From: AC2028 sp002373595
GTDB lineage: Bacteria > Bacillota > Clostridia > Lachnospirales > Lachnospiraceae
Assembly (NCBI GenBank): GCA_946616365.1
Contig: CAMOIX010000008.1
Coordinates: forward strand, 16,456 to 80,455
Direction: 5' to 3'
Length of the DNA: 64,000 bases
Part shown: piece by piece, positions 1 to 8,410 of the stretch
Numbering within the stretch: the stretch's first letter is position 1
How the letters are laid out: each line of letters begins with the position of its first letter
Translations under genes and position numbers: made by a program
The notes under the pieces: generated by a model
Told to the model about the DNA's origin: nothing
The model's database searches: none
The model's input: only the letters and a program-made list of their open reading frames with translations

Positions 1-384
1 ATACTGTCAGCTATACCGATGTTCATACTTGAAAGTTCCAAATGGGCCGGGGGTAAGGGCCCTTTTACTGCTTTTGCTTCATCCGAAGCATGGATATCAA
101 TTTTATATGCGGGCTTGCTTTCCTGCGGCGTAGCATATACACTTCAGATAGTGGGTCAGAAAAACGTACCGCCCACACTTGCATCACTTATGATGAGTTT
201 TGAGTCTGTTTTCTGTGTGATCGGTGGATGGCTGCTTCTCGGTGAGAGGATGACATTCAGACAGTTCTACGGATGCGGACTGGTATTCATCGCTATACTG
301 CTGGCACAGTTTGGGGAACTGCTCTCGGCAGGTAAGGAAAAGGAAAAAGACAAAAAGGAGGAAGGGTATGAAACCGATCAGTGA
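1..384 (+). CDS. EamA/DMT-family transporter, C-terminal part (5' end outside window)
   Basis: The reading frame is open from base 1, so the start lies upstream of the window. The visible 127 residues hold about three hydrophobic helices and the closing motif of EamA (drug/metabolite transporter) proteins: a helix with LSCGVAYTLQIVGQK, then ASLMMSFESVFCVIGGWLLLGE, then a last helix before a short Lys/Glu-rich cytoplasmic tail. Family members export small metabolites or amino acids across the inner membrane; the substrate cannot be told from this part. Its stop lies 17 bases inside the following GH43 gene, which suggests translational coupling. Confidence 0.85.
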   Translation: MLSAIPMFILESSKWAGGKGPFTAFASSEAWISILYAGLLSCGVAYTLQIVGQKNVPPTLASLMMSFESVFCVIGGWLLLGERMTFRQFYGCGLVFIAILLAQFGELLSAGKEKEKDKKEEGYETDQ

Positions 385-1798
385 ACTTAAGGGGATAGGA
401 GATCACAATCCGGTAATGACCTGGAGATTCGGAGCCGATCCGTGGGCTCTCGTATATAACGGGAGAGTATATCTCTATATGACCGGAGACTATCCTGAGT
501 ATAACGAGAACGGAGAACTTAACGAGAATACATATTCCAAGATAAATACGATAACCTGTATCTCATCGGCTGATCTTGTTAACTGGACGGATCATGGCGT
601 GATCCATGCGGCAGGAGAGACAGGTGCGGCAAAGTGGGGCGGAAACTCATGGGCTCCCGCAGCTGCATATAAAAGGATAAACGGAAAGGATAAGTTCTTC
701 CTTTATTTCGCAAACAGCGGAAACGGGATCGCAGTTCTGTCTGCGGATAGTCCGACCGGACCTTTTACGGATCCCATTAACGGACCGCTCATCTCGAGAC
801 ATACACCTGCCTGTGCGGAGGTTACCTGGCTCTTTGATCCGGCAGTACTTACCGACAACGACGGAAAATCATATATCTATTTCGGAGGCGGAGTTCCTTC
901 GCCCGACAAGGCATCGGATCCGGGAACAGCCCGCATGGCTAAGCTCGGTGATGATATGATAAGCCTTGACGGAGACCCGATCGCAATAGAGGGTGTATCT
1001 TATCTGTTTGAGGACTCCGGTATCAACCGTCTCGGAGATAAGTATTATTATTCATACTGCTCGAATTTCAGCATGACCGAGGAAGCCAGAAAAGAACTCG
1101 GATTCGATGACGGCGAGATCATCACGATGGTTTCCGACAAGCCGCTCGGTCCCTTCAGGATGAGAAAGGGTGTGCTTAAGAATCCGGGATTCTTCTTTGA
1201 AAAGGGCGGAAACAACCACCATTGCATGTTCGAATTTAACGGAAGTTTATACATCGCATATCATGCGCGTATACTTGAGGAGAAGATGGGATTCCTCAAA
1301 GGATACAGAAGCACGAATATCGACAAGATGACTCTGGATGCTGACGGAGGTCCTGCTGTTGCAACCGGTACGAGAAAGGGCGTAGAGCAGATCGGAAGTC
1401 TTGATCCTTACAAGGCTGTAAAGGCAGTTACGATGGGTAATGCAGCCGGCATAGATACGGAGAGAGCGGACGGACCTGAGGGCGGATTTGCTGACAGCGC
1501 ATGCGAGAATATGATCCTTACGGGTATAAAGGACGGAAGCTGGACCTGCGTATACGGAGCCGACTTCGCAGACAAGGCACCTTCCAAGATAATATACAGT
1601 GTGTGCGGAAAGGGAAGCGGACACGTAAGTGTAAGGACGGATAAGCCTGACGGTGAGGAGATCGCGCTTATCGAAGTGAATGCCGACGGCAAGGCGGATA
1701 TCGAGACTACGCTGGTTAAATCCGTAAGCGGCAAGAAGGATATCTACTTCGTATTTGAAGGAGAAGGATACAAGCCGGTAGAGTGGAAGTTTGTATAA
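368..1798 (+). CDS. Glycoside hydrolase family 43, arabinofuranosidase/xylosidase-like, with C-terminal CBM6-like domain
   Basis: I chose the ATG at 368 (476 residues) because it follows AAAAGGAGGAAGGGT and overlaps the upstream stop; a longer frame from 311 has no such site. The five-bladed propeller signature of GH43 is visible: RFGADPW (base Asp about residue 24), WLFDP (Asp about 157) and the acid Glu in YLFEDS (about 215). The last 120 residues look like a CBM6 beta-sandwich ending in VEWKFV. No signal peptide is seen, so it probably acts in the cytoplasm on imported arabinoxylan or arabinan oligosaccharides. Exact substrate is not decided. It fits with the GH51 arabinofuranosidase at the other end of the window. 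Confidence 0.88.
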   Translation: MKPISELKGIGDHNPVMTWRFGADPWALVYNGRVYLYMTGDYPEYNENGELNENTYSKINTITCISSADLVNWTDHGVIHAAGETGAAKWGGNSWAPAAAYKRINGKDKFFLYFANSGNGIAVLSADSPTGPFTDPINGPLISRHTPACAEVTWLFDPAVLTDNDGKSYIYFGGGVPSPDKASDPGTARMAKLGDDMISLDGDPIAIEGVSYLFEDSGINRLGDKYYYSYCSNFSMTEEARKELGFDDGEIITMVSDKPLGPFRMRKGVLKNPGFFFEKGGNNHHCMFEFNGSLYIAYHARILEEKMGFLKGYRSTNIDKMTLDADGGPAVATGTRKGVEQIGSLDPYKAVKAVTMGNAAGIDTERADGPEGGFADSACENMILTGIKDGSWTCVYGADFADKAPSKIIYSVCGKGSGHVSVRTDKPDGEEIALIEVNADGKADIETTLVKSVSGKKDIYFVFEGEGYKPVEWKFV

Positions 1799-1827
1799 AG
1801 TGACATTATTGGGCAGGCAAGATTACC

Positions 1828-3321
1828 ATGGTATTTAGCTCGGTCATTTTTTTGAATATTTTTTTCCCGATCGTACTGGTTATATACTATACGGTTTCCC
1901 GTCTGACCGATCGTGATGCCACACGCAACCGGCGTGCCAAAAATATCACCTTGCTGCTGGCATCCATCGCTTTTTACGGAGCCGGCGGGTACAAGTATCT
2001 GCTTCTTCTTGGCGCTGTCTTGCTCATCAATTATTTTGGGGGACTTGCGACCGACTCACTTCCGTCCGGGAGGAACCGCCTCGCACTGCTCATCACAGTG
2101 ATCCTGGATCTGGGTTTGCTATTTTGTTTCAAGTACCTTAATCTGTTCGTTCTCACTTATGAGAATCTACAGCTGATCATCACCGGAGATGCCGCTGCCG
2201 GATGGCAGAACCTGCTGACTTTAACCCGCACGGGGGCACTCTCCTATGTTGATATTGCATTGCCTATCGGCATCTCTTTCTATATTTTTCAGTCGATATC
2301 ATACGTTGCGGATGTCTATCGAAAAGAGGCTATAGTTCAACGTAATTTCTTTGATTTTGCACTGTATGTATCCTTCTTCCCGCAGCTCATTGCAGGTCCT
2401 ATTGTCAAATACAGTGATATCGCATCACAGATCCGGGACCGACAGGAGACTCTTTCTTCCGTAGAGTCCGGAATCACGCGTTTTATCTACGGTCTGTCCA
2501 AGAAAGTCCTGATTGCCAACACAGTAGCAGTGATCGCCGATGATATCTGGGCTCTTGAGATAAAGGGGCTCGGAGCCTCCATCACCTGGCTCGGAGCGAT
2601 CTGCTATACGCTTCAGATCTATTTTGATTTCTCCGGATATTCGGACATGGCCATCGGACTGGGACGGATCTTTGGTTTTAACTTTAAGGAGAACTTCAAT
2701 TATCCATACATCTCCGGATCGGTTCAGGAATTTTGGCGCAGATGGCACCTTTCCCTTTCCACCTGGTTCAAGGAATATGTCTATATCCCCCTCGGAGGAA
2801 GCCACTGCTCAATGGCAAAAACGATCCGTAACATCTTTCTCGTTTTTCTGCTCACGGGAATCTGGCACGGCGCTAATTTCACCTTCCTTGTGTGGGGCCT
2901 TATTTATGCATTGTTCCTTATCGCGGAGCGACTGTTCCTGCGTAAACTATTACAGAAAAAATATGCACGTATCCCGGCGCATCTGTACACTCTCTTTGTG
3001 GTGATCATCGGATGGGTTTTCTTCCGCTCGGATCACATTTTGCAGGCGTTCGAATTCATCCGTGAGATGTTCCGCACCGGAAACGGAGAATACTCCGTCT
3101 TTTCATTCCTTTCGATGAAGGGGATTATCGCGATCACAGCCGGTATCCTGCTCAGTTTTCCGATCTACCCCGCCTTGTGCGCCCGCATAAAAAACTTACC
3201 GACTCGTACGCAAAACTTTTGGAGATCCGCCGGATTGGTATGGCAGTTTTTGCTGCTTATTGTATCGATCACCGTGATCGTCAGCGGTTCCTACAACCCG
3301 TTTATCTATTTCCAGTTTTAG
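1828..3321 (+). CDS. MBOAT-family membrane-bound O-acyltransferase (AlgI-like)
   Basis: A 497-residue protein with about ten membrane helices, starting MVFSSVIFLNIFFP, the usual N-terminus of AlgI/DltB-type MBOAT proteins. The conserved active-site region is present: RRWHLSLSTWFKEYVYIPLGG (His about 307) and GIWHGANFTFLVWG (His about 347). These proteins move acyl groups, usually acetyl, across the membrane onto extracellular polysaccharide. It stands 10 bases before an AlgJ/AlgX-like SGNH gene, the standard two-part acetylation arrangement. The Shine-Dalgarno is weak. Codon choice looks different from the flanking genes, which may point to separate acquisition. Confidence 0.93.
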   Translation: MVFSSVIFLNIFFPIVLVIYYTVSRLTDRDATRNRRAKNITLLLASIAFYGAGGYKYLLLLGAVLLINYFGGLATDSLPSGRNRLALLITVILDLGLLFCFKYLNLFVLTYENLQLIITGDAAAGWQNLLTLTRTGALSYVDIALPIGISFYIFQSISYVADVYRKEAIVQRNFFDFALYVSFFPQLIAGPIVKYSDIASQIRDRQETLSSVESGITRFIYGLSKKVLIANTVAVIADDIWALEIKGLGASITWLGAICYTLQIYFDFSGYSDMAIGLGRIFGFNFKENFNYPYISGSVQEFWRRWHLSLSTWFKEYVYIPLGGSHCSMAKTIRNIFLVFLLTGIWHGANFTFLVWGLIYALFLIAERLFLRKLLQKKYARIPAHLYTLFVVIIGWVFFRSDHILQAFEFIREMFRTGNGEYSVFSFLSMKGIIAITAGILLSFPIYPALCARIKNLPTRTQNFWRSAGLVWQFLLLIVSITVIVSGSYNPFIYFQF

Positions 3322-3331
3322 GAGATATGCA

Positions 3332-4789
3332 ATGAATCTTAGCAAAATAAAGATCATACTTTTTGTGACGGTGCTGATCCTTCCGACGATCCTGTGGATC
3401 GCCCTGGGGGTTGTCGCCCCGTCACTGCGCAGCGAACTGGATTATGATCTTGGAGAGAAAAGAGATAAAACAGAAGTTTCATCCATTGCGGAACTGTCCG
3501 GTTCAGGCACCGTACTGTCGGATTATTTTGCAGACAGGGCGCCCTTCCGCAGCCTTCTGATCACCACGTATCAGAAAGCGGAAACAGCACTGGAGTCCGC
3601 GTACGAAAAAGGTATCAAACCTGCAGCCATGGCTATGATCTACGGATCAGGCACCACTGATGTAAAGACAGCATCGGGGGATGCTTACGAGCAGCTGTTT
3701 GCGGAAAGCGAGACACCCGTGGACGAGACTGTTTCCGGTGATGGCACGTCTGCAGAATCCGCCCCTGAAGTGGCTGAACCGGCAAAGCACATACATGACT
3801 ATGTTATTACCGCAACCGTAGAAGCGGATTATGACACATACGGCTACACTGAATATATCTGCTCGGAATGCGGTGAAACGCGTATCAAATGGCAGGACAA
3901 ACTCGTTGATAACAGTTATCTGGCACCCGATGTCAGAAACTCTGTGACCATCATCGGAAGGCGGGAATGGCTCTTTCTCTACGGCTATGGAAACATCCCT
4001 TACTACCAGGCTACCAATCTGCTGACCGAAGAGGAAATGGCGGAGTATGCGCAAAAGCTGCAAACACTTAAAGATCTGTGCGACGATCGAGGCATTACGC
4101 TTGCCGTTCTCTTTGTTCCGAACAAGGACCAGGTGTATTCGGAATATATGCCCAGCTTTCAGGTTGAGGACGAGTACAAACGCGTAGCCCGTTTAACAGA
4201 TTATCTGAATGAGAACACCACAGTTCCTGTCTCTTACCCAATCGATGAACTGATCTATATTGACAGATACTGGCGCTCCTATTATAAATATGACACCCAT
4301 TGGAATTCTTTGGGTGCATATATAGGTGTGCAGGCGCTCTACAGCAAGCTGGACATGGAGGTCACCGATCCTCTCACACTGGAGATTGCATCTTACGATC
4401 GCGGCGCCATAGGCGATCTGCTGGCTCTCGGCGGACTGGACGCATCACAATACTCCTCTGACGTTGGATATGTGATCCCGTACAAACTTGACGTGCCTGT
4501 CACTTATGAAACAAACGGGAATGTGGAAACCACCAATATTTACCGCACTGAATCCGATTGCGGCAACGATCTGCAAATGGTTCTTTTGGGGGATTCTTAC
4601 AGATGTGCAATGATCGAGTTCCTTAAAAAGGATTTCTCACGGTGCCTGATACTGCACCGGGATTATATCGAATCTGTTCGCGACGATCTGCTTTCTGCGG
4701 ATGTTATCGTACTACAGGCTGCAGAACGCTACGACACACGTATTTTCAATTCTGTCGATTATCTGATCGAACTGTATTCAAACAACTGA
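3332..4789 (+). CDS. AlgJ/AlgX-like (DHHW family) SGNH O-acetyltransferase partner with an inserted Cys-containing repeat
   Basis: 485 residues: one N-terminal signal-anchor helix (about 8-30), then an extracellular SGNH-type domain. Catalytic candidates are YDTHWNSLG (Asp 321, His 323) and LLGDSYR (Ser 422), as in AlgJ/AlgX. Between about residues 125 and 185 lies a His/Cys segment (HIHDY... EYICSECGETRIKW) that resembles repeats found in many clostridial surface proteins and is not part of the AlgJ fold. The inferred role is to take the acetyl group delivered by the upstream MBOAT protein and place it on a secreted polymer. RBS is GGAGATATGC. A terminator follows. Confidence 0.85.
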   Translation: MNLSKIKIILFVTVLILPTILWIALGVVAPSLRSELDYDLGEKRDKTEVSSIAELSGSGTVLSDYFADRAPFRSLLITTYQKAETALESAYEKGIKPAAMAMIYGSGTTDVKTASGDAYEQLFAESETPVDETVSGDGTSAESAPEVAEPAKHIHDYVITATVEADYDTYGYTEYICSECGETRIKWQDKLVDNSYLAPDVRNSVTIIGRREWLFLYGYGNIPYYQATNLLTEEEMAEYAQKLQTLKDLCDDRGITLAVLFVPNKDQVYSEYMPSFQVEDEYKRVARLTDYLNENTTVPVSYPIDELIYIDRYWRSYYKYDTHWNSLGAYIGVQALYSKLDMEVTDPLTLEIASYDRGAIGDLLALGGLDASQYSSDVGYVIPYKLDVPVTYETNGNVETTNIYRTESDCGNDLQMVLLGDSYRCAMIEFLKKDFSRCLILHRDYIESVRDDLLSADVIVLQAAERYDTRIFNSVDYLIELYSNN

Positions 4790-4796
4790 TAATACC

Positions 4797-4824
4797 AAAA
4801 GAAGCACGCGGTGCTTCTTTTTCT
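4797..4824 (+). terminator. Intrinsic terminator after the acetylation pair
   Basis: A perfect 7-bp stem GAAGCAC/GTGCTTC with a 3-base loop, preceded by A4 and followed by TTTTT C TTTT. It lies just after the stop of the AlgJ-like gene and ends the plus-strand transcript before the convergent ohrR operon. Confidence 0.9.
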
Positions 4825-4873
4825 TTTCTGTATGAATAGTAAGATTGCAAATTTTGAGTATAAACAGCAAACA

Positions 4874-4895
4874 GCCGGAGCAAGGATGCTCCGGC
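4874..4895 (-). terminator. Probable terminator of the gpx-ohrR operon
   Basis: A perfect 9-bp stem GCCGGAGCA/TGCTCCGGC with a 4-base loop lies 15 bases beyond the ohrR stop. Read on the minus strand it is followed by TGTTTGCTGTTTA, an imperfect U-rich tail, so efficiency may be moderate. Confidence 0.7.
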
Positions 4896-4910
4896 GCAGA
4901 TAAGATAAAA

Positions 4911-5348
4911 CTATTTCTCTTCTCCCAACAGTTTATAAGCCAGTCGGTAGAGTTCTTTTGCCTCCTTCTCCGTCAGAGGATTGTTCTTGCATGACAGAGA
5001 AAGGGGTATTTCTTTGCACTTTTCTTTGAGTTTATCACCTTTGGCGGTGATCTTTATGATCGTAACGCGTTCATCCTCTTTCGAACGGCTTCTTGTGACG
5101 TAGCCATTCTTCTCCAGATTCTTTAGGAGGGGAGTGAGAGTGCCCGCATCAAGGTGAAGGGTAGCACCGAGTTCGCCGACACTCACACTCTCTTTTTCCC
5201 AGAGTACCATGAACACGATGTACTGGGTATAGGTAAGACCGAGAGGTTTCAGATAAGGAGTATAGCTGTTGACTATACTGCGCGCACAGGCATAGAGCGG
5301 AAAGCATAATTGATTTTCAAGTTTTAACTGTTCGTATGGCTGTGACAT
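4911..5348 (-). CDS. ohrR: OhrR-type MarR-family organic peroxide-sensing repressor
   Basis: 145 residues with the MarR winged helix-turn-helix. The sensing residues of Bacillus subtilis OhrR are all in register: the reactive Cys at 15 (ENQLCFPLYA), Tyr 19, Tyr 29 and Tyr 40. The wing region has DERVTIIKITAKG. In the family, oxidation of Cys15 by organic hydroperoxide or hypochlorite releases DNA. It has only one N-terminal sensing Cys plus Cys21, so it could be of the one-Cys type. It is transcribed 10 bases after a glutathione peroxidase gene, and the promoter of that operon holds a palindrome that is probably its operator, which implies autoregulation. Start supported by AAGGAGAACATC upstream. 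Confidence 0.88.
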   Translation of the reverse strand: MSQPYEQLKLENQLCFPLYACARSIVNSYTPYLKPLGLTYTQYIVFMVLWEKESVSVGELGATLHLDAGTLTPLLKNLEKNGYVTRSRSKEDERVTIIKITAKGDKLKEKCKEIPLSLSCKNNPLTEKEAKELYRLAYKLLGEEK

Positions 5349-5358
5349 GATGTTCTCC

Positions 5359-5901
5359 TTATATGAGTGATGCGATACACTTCGCTACTTCTTCCATTTT
5401 AGCAGTGGGCTCAAATCTTGCAACTACATTTCCGTCCCGATCGATAACGAATTTGGTGAAATTCCATTTGATATCGGGATTCTTCCTGTAATCCTTATCG
5501 AGCTTGGAGAGCATCACTCCCATGGCCAGTGCGGCGGGACCTTTGCCGAATCCCTCAAAGCCCTTACTGCCCTTGAGGAAGCGGAAGAGGGGAAGCTCAT
5601 CGGGACCGTTCACATCGGACTTCTTCATCTGAGGGAACTGAGTATTGTATTTGAGGGTACAGAACTGATGGATCTCCTCATCGTTTCCGGGCGTCTGTCC
5701 TGCGAACTGATTGCAGGGGATATCGACAACCTCAAATCCCTGCTCGTGATATTTCTCATACATATCTTCGATGTCTTTATAATGAGGTGTAAATCCGCAT
5801 CCGGTTGCGGTATTGACGACAAGGACGACCTTGCCTTTGAAATCGCTCATGCTTACTTCGGTTCCGTCGGGAGCGGGTACGGTATAGTCATAAAAGCTCA
5901 T
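5359..5901 (-). CDS. Glutathione peroxidase-family thiol peroxidase (Cys type)
   Basis: 180 residues, full length for bacterial Gpx. The peroxidatic Cys is Cys35 (NTATGCGFTPHY; no selenocysteine), with the active-site Gln and Asn/Trp in PCNQFAGQ and KWNFTKF. A second Cys in HQFCTLKYNTQFP is at the place of the resolving Cys of thioredoxin-dependent members. It reduces hydroperoxides in the cytoplasm, probably with thioredoxin, since clostridia generally lack glutathione. First gene of the gpx-ohrR operon; RBS AAAAAGGAGGAAAC. Confidence 0.93.
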   Translation of the reverse strand: MSFYDYTVPAPDGTEVSMSDFKGKVVLVVNTATGCGFTPHYKDIEDMYEKYHEQGFEVVDIPCNQFAGQTPGNDEEIHQFCTLKYNTQFPQMKKSDVNGPDELPLFRFLKGSKGFEGFGKGPAALAMGVMLSKLDKDYRKNPDIKWNFTKFVIDRDGNVVARFEPTAKMEEVAKCIASLI

Positions 5902-5970
5902 TTTGTTTCCTCCTTTTTAATTCTTCTTTGAAATCTTCTGTTGCGAAGATTTGATTTACTATTTGACAAG

Positions 5971-5992
5971 ATTATATTGTATCAAATATAAT
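5971..5992. promoter_or_regulatory. Palindromic operator, probably for OhrR, inside the gpx-ohrR promoter
   Basis: Perfect 8-bp inverted repeat ATTATATT/AATATAAT separated by 6 bases. It covers the -10 box and all but one base of the spacer up to the -35 box. An AT-rich palindrome of this size in this place is typical of MarR/OhrR sites. Binding would block RNA polymerase. That OhrR is the binder is inferred from operon membership. Confidence 0.72.
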
Positions 5993-5999
5993 ATGTCAA
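5971..5999 (-). promoter_or_regulatory. Sigma-A promoter of the gpx-ohrR operon
   Basis: On the minus strand: -35 TTGACA (5994-5999), exactly 17 bases, -10 TATAAT (5971-5976). Both hexamers match the consensus perfectly. The predicted start is about 60 bases before the gpx ATG. Confidence 0.92.
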
Positions 6000-6072
6000 G
6001 AGGCAATTTGAGAATGACTAAAAATACAAAAGTGTGTTAAGATTATATAGGGTTTATCCCGAAGGAGAATGT

Positions 6073-6909
6073 ATGGAGATCATTAAAGGAAAGAGTTTCG
6101 ATGAGGAGAGAGCCCTCTACGGAAGCGATGGAGTAAGAGCGGAGGACTGCCGCTTCGACGGACCTGCCGACGGAGAGAGTGCTTTTAAAGAGAGCAGGAA
6201 TATCGAAGCTGCGAATTGCTACTTTAATCTCAGATATCCTTTTTGGCATGATGACAATCTCAGTATTGAAGGATGTGAGATGACGGATAAGTGCCGTGCT
6301 GCGCTCTGGTATTCCAAGAGGATACGGATCCGTGACACTAAAATGCACGGGATCAAGGCGCTCCGCGAGTGCGCCAACGTAACGATAGAAGGGACAGATA
6401 TCATATCTCCCGAGTTTGGATGGTCAGTATCAGGCATCGCAATGAAGGCATCGCAGGCACAGAGCGAATATTTCATGATGAGATCCGATCACCTGACTTT
6501 CGACGGAGTGAAGCTTCAGGGCAAGTATTCATTCCAGTATATTACAGATTCCGTATTTACGAACTGTAACTTCGATACCAAGGATTCTTTCTGGCATGCG
6601 AAGAATGTGATCGTAAAGGACAGCATTATAAAAGGAGAGTACCTCGCCTGGTATTGCGAGAATGTCACATTTGAGAACTGTATCATATCCGGCACCCAGC
6701 CTCTTTGCTACTGCAAGGGACTCAAACTGATCAACTGCAAAATGAAAAATGCAGACCTTGCATTTGAGAAATCCGAAGTGGATGCAGAGATCACTAATAA
6801 GATGATCAGCATCAAGAATCCTGCGAGCGGTATCATAAGAGTCCGCGGAGTGCAGGAGACGATCATGGATGATCCCGAGGCAAAAGGCATCATAGAGATA
6901 ACAGGATAA
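6073..6909 (+). CDS. DUF3737-family right-handed beta-helix protein
   Basis: I chose the ATG at 6073 (278 residues) because it follows GAAGGAGAATGT; an earlier ATG at 6034 has no such site. The protein consists of short repeating strands of the form xNCxF/xIxG (DCRFDG, NCYFNL, GCEMTD, NCNFDT, DSIIKG, NCIISG, NCKMKN), typical of a pectate-lyase-like parallel beta-helix. The sequence WHDDN and the repeat spacing match DUF3737 proteins, whose function is unknown. No signal peptide, so cytoplasmic. Followed 4 bases later by a small Cys protein. Confidence 0.85.
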   Translation: MEIIKGKSFDEERALYGSDGVRAEDCRFDGPADGESAFKESRNIEAANCYFNLRYPFWHDDNLSIEGCEMTDKCRAALWYSKRIRIRDTKMHGIKALRECANVTIEGTDIISPEFGWSVSGIAMKASQAQSEYFMMRSDHLTFDGVKLQGKYSFQYITDSVFTNCNFDTKDSFWHAKNVIVKDSIIKGEYLAWYCENVTFENCIISGTQPLCYCKGLKLINCKMKNADLAFEKSEVDAEITNKMISIKNPASGIIRVRGVQETIMDDPEAKGIIEITG

Positions 6910-6913
6910 GACT

Positions 6914-7117
6914 ATGGCAAAAGAAGAGAAAAAGATACGCGTCCAGGGACGCTGTGATGAATGCGCATATAATGAGTACGACGAGGATGACGAGGAATAT
7001 TACTGCTCGGTAAACATGGACGAGGACGACTATTACAGATTCCTGACGAGCGGATATAAGGAGTGCCCCTACTTTAAGAACGGCGATGAGTATGCCGTTG
7101 TAAGACACCAGATCTGA
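6914..7117 (+). CDS. DUF6472-like small Cys/acidic protein, putative zinc binder
   Basis: 67 residues with a strongly acidic middle (YDEDDEEYYC, DEDDYYRF) and four Cys arranged CDEC ... YYC ... ECPYF, a plausible zinc site. It resembles the DUF6472 family of small clostridial proteins; function unknown. It sits 4 bases after the DUF3737 gene and its stop lies 3 bases from the stop of the convergent pilin-like operon, with no terminator in between. Confidence 0.75.
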   Translation: MAKEEKKIRVQGRCDECAYNEYDEDDEEYYCSVNMDEDDYYRFLTSGYKECPYFKNGDEYAVVRHQI

Positions 7118-7120
7118 GGA

Positions 7121-7555
7121 TCAGAAAAGAGACAGACTGTCATCATATTCTATATCACTCGAGGTGACGAGTTTCCATGAGTATATCTCATAGAATCCGT
7201 CGCCTTCTTTTTTGGGATATATGGGACGGACATCTATCTCGAGTGACTGTATGTCTGATACGGGTATCGATATATGCTCGGGCTGACCGGCCTGAATATA
7301 GTAATCTTTCTCCGACAGACCGCTCCTGTAAAGTTCGGCGAAGAGGTCGTCGAGAGCATCTATCTTGGCGTATGCCTGATTGCACGCTTCATAGTAGCCG
7401 GTCGTATTGTCGGCAATGCGGTTGCTCAGATGATAGTCGCTGAGTGCGCTGGAGAGTGACAGTGCGGAGAACGATACGAGGCACAGTACGACGAATATGA
7501 ACAGTATGGAGGAGGTTCCGACATTGAGTGAGCGGTGCTTACGTTTGCGTTCCAT
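7121..7555 (-). CDS. Pilin-like/pseudopilin protein, last gene of the filament operon
   Basis: 144 residues: a basic N-terminus (MERKRKHRS), a membrane helix (about 17-38) and an extracellular domain. Shape and place in the operon are those of minor pseudopilins. The helix lacks the Glu expected at position 5 after a prepilin peptidase site. It overlaps the upstream pilin-like gene by one base. I do not recognise a named family. Confidence 0.7.
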   Translation of the reverse strand: MERKRKHRSLNVGTSSILFIFVVLCLVSFSALSLSSALSDYHLSNRIADNTTGYYEACNQAYAKIDALDDLFAELYRSGLSEKDYYIQAGQPEHISIPVSDIQSLEIDVRPIYPKKEGDGFYEIYSWKLVTSSDIEYDDSLSLF

Positions 7556-7923
7556 CAGCGCACCTCCTTTTTGTTCAGCCTGAATCTGAAAGAATAGATC
7601 AGGGTATCTTTCTCATTATCCATAAAGGAATAATCCATATACAGATAGTCGTCATCTTCGCTGAAATCCAGATCGAAGTGGTATTCATCCGACTTGAAGT
7701 TATCACGCAGGAGCTTCTCAGTGCTTGTGAAATCATCTTCGTACTCAGCGAAGACTTCGCCTGCATTCTCGGCCCAGAGCACAGCGAGGTTCATTCCTTC
7801 CGTGGAGTCAGCGATATCATGCGCCTTTACGAACACACGGATACAGACCGCGCTCGTCAGAGCGAAGAAGAAGATTACGATTATGAGTTCCATCAGGAAC
7901 AATGAAGATCTCGATTTTCCCAT
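7555..7923 (-). CDS. Prepilin-like protein with a class III signal
   Basis: 122 residues. The N-terminus MGKSRSSLFLMELIIVIFF reads like a type IV prepilin: basic leader, then a hydrophobic helix with Glu at the fifth position if cleavage falls after the second Ser (S|LFLME), as in G|FTLIE. The -1 residue is Ser instead of the usual Gly. The rest is a small acidic globular domain. Overlaps both neighbours by one base, so the genes are tightly coupled. Confidence 0.75.
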   Translation of the reverse strand: MGKSRSSLFLMELIIVIFFFALTSAVCIRVFVKAHDIADSTEGMNLAVLWAENAGEVFAEYEDDFTSTEKLLRDNFKSDEYHFDLDFSEDDDYLYMDYSFMDNEKDTLIYSFRFRLNKKEVR

Positions 7924-8408
7924 TAATCAGTTTCCCTTGAGCCGGATCTTAAGTGTACAAAGAGTACCTCGGTCTTGCCGTTCGGCATTGTGAGGTCAAA
8001 TCTGAGCAGAGTATCTGTCACTTCGCTCGCCTTGAATCCTTTGAGTTCAAGTATCTCATTTCCGAGGGAACGGTCGAATTCCGCTCCGTCGTGAGTGAAC
8101 ATCTCATACAGCTTTCCGTTCTCGAAGTAGAGGTAGGTACAGTACATATCCTCACCTATCATCTCGCGGATCCTGACAGTGGACTCGTCGCGGATGTTTA
8201 TCATGCCGGCAGAGTCGTACTGATGGAGCTTGCCGAGAACGTAGGATATCGAGGTGCGGGAATTATAGTTATCGGTCATATCATCGACGATATTCTGATA
8301 CACCTTGCCTCCGATGCCCGTGAGCATGACAACGGAAATGGCGAACACGCAGAAGAGCGTGATCACGAAGAGTATATCCACTGTATGCTTCCGTTCATTC
8401 TGATGCAT
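7923..8408 (-). CDS. DUF4860-like pilin-related membrane protein
   Basis: 161 residues: short basic leader (MHQNERKH), one membrane helix (about 10-32) with VDILFVITLFCVF, then an extracellular domain of alternating strands ending in VLFVHLRSGS. This fits DUF4860 proteins, which are encoded next to GspF genes in clostridia. Function unknown; a minor filament subunit is the natural guess. Gap of 2 bases to the upstream gene. Confidence 0.7.
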   Translation of the reverse strand: MHQNERKHTVDILFVITLFCVFAISVVMLTGIGGKVYQNIVDDMTDNYNSRTSISYVLGKLHQYDSAGMINIRDESTVRIREMIGEDMYCTYLYFENGKLYEMFTHDGAEFDRSLGNEILELKGFKASEVTDTLLRFDLTMPNGKTEVLFVHLRSGSRETD

Positions 8409-8410
8409 GC

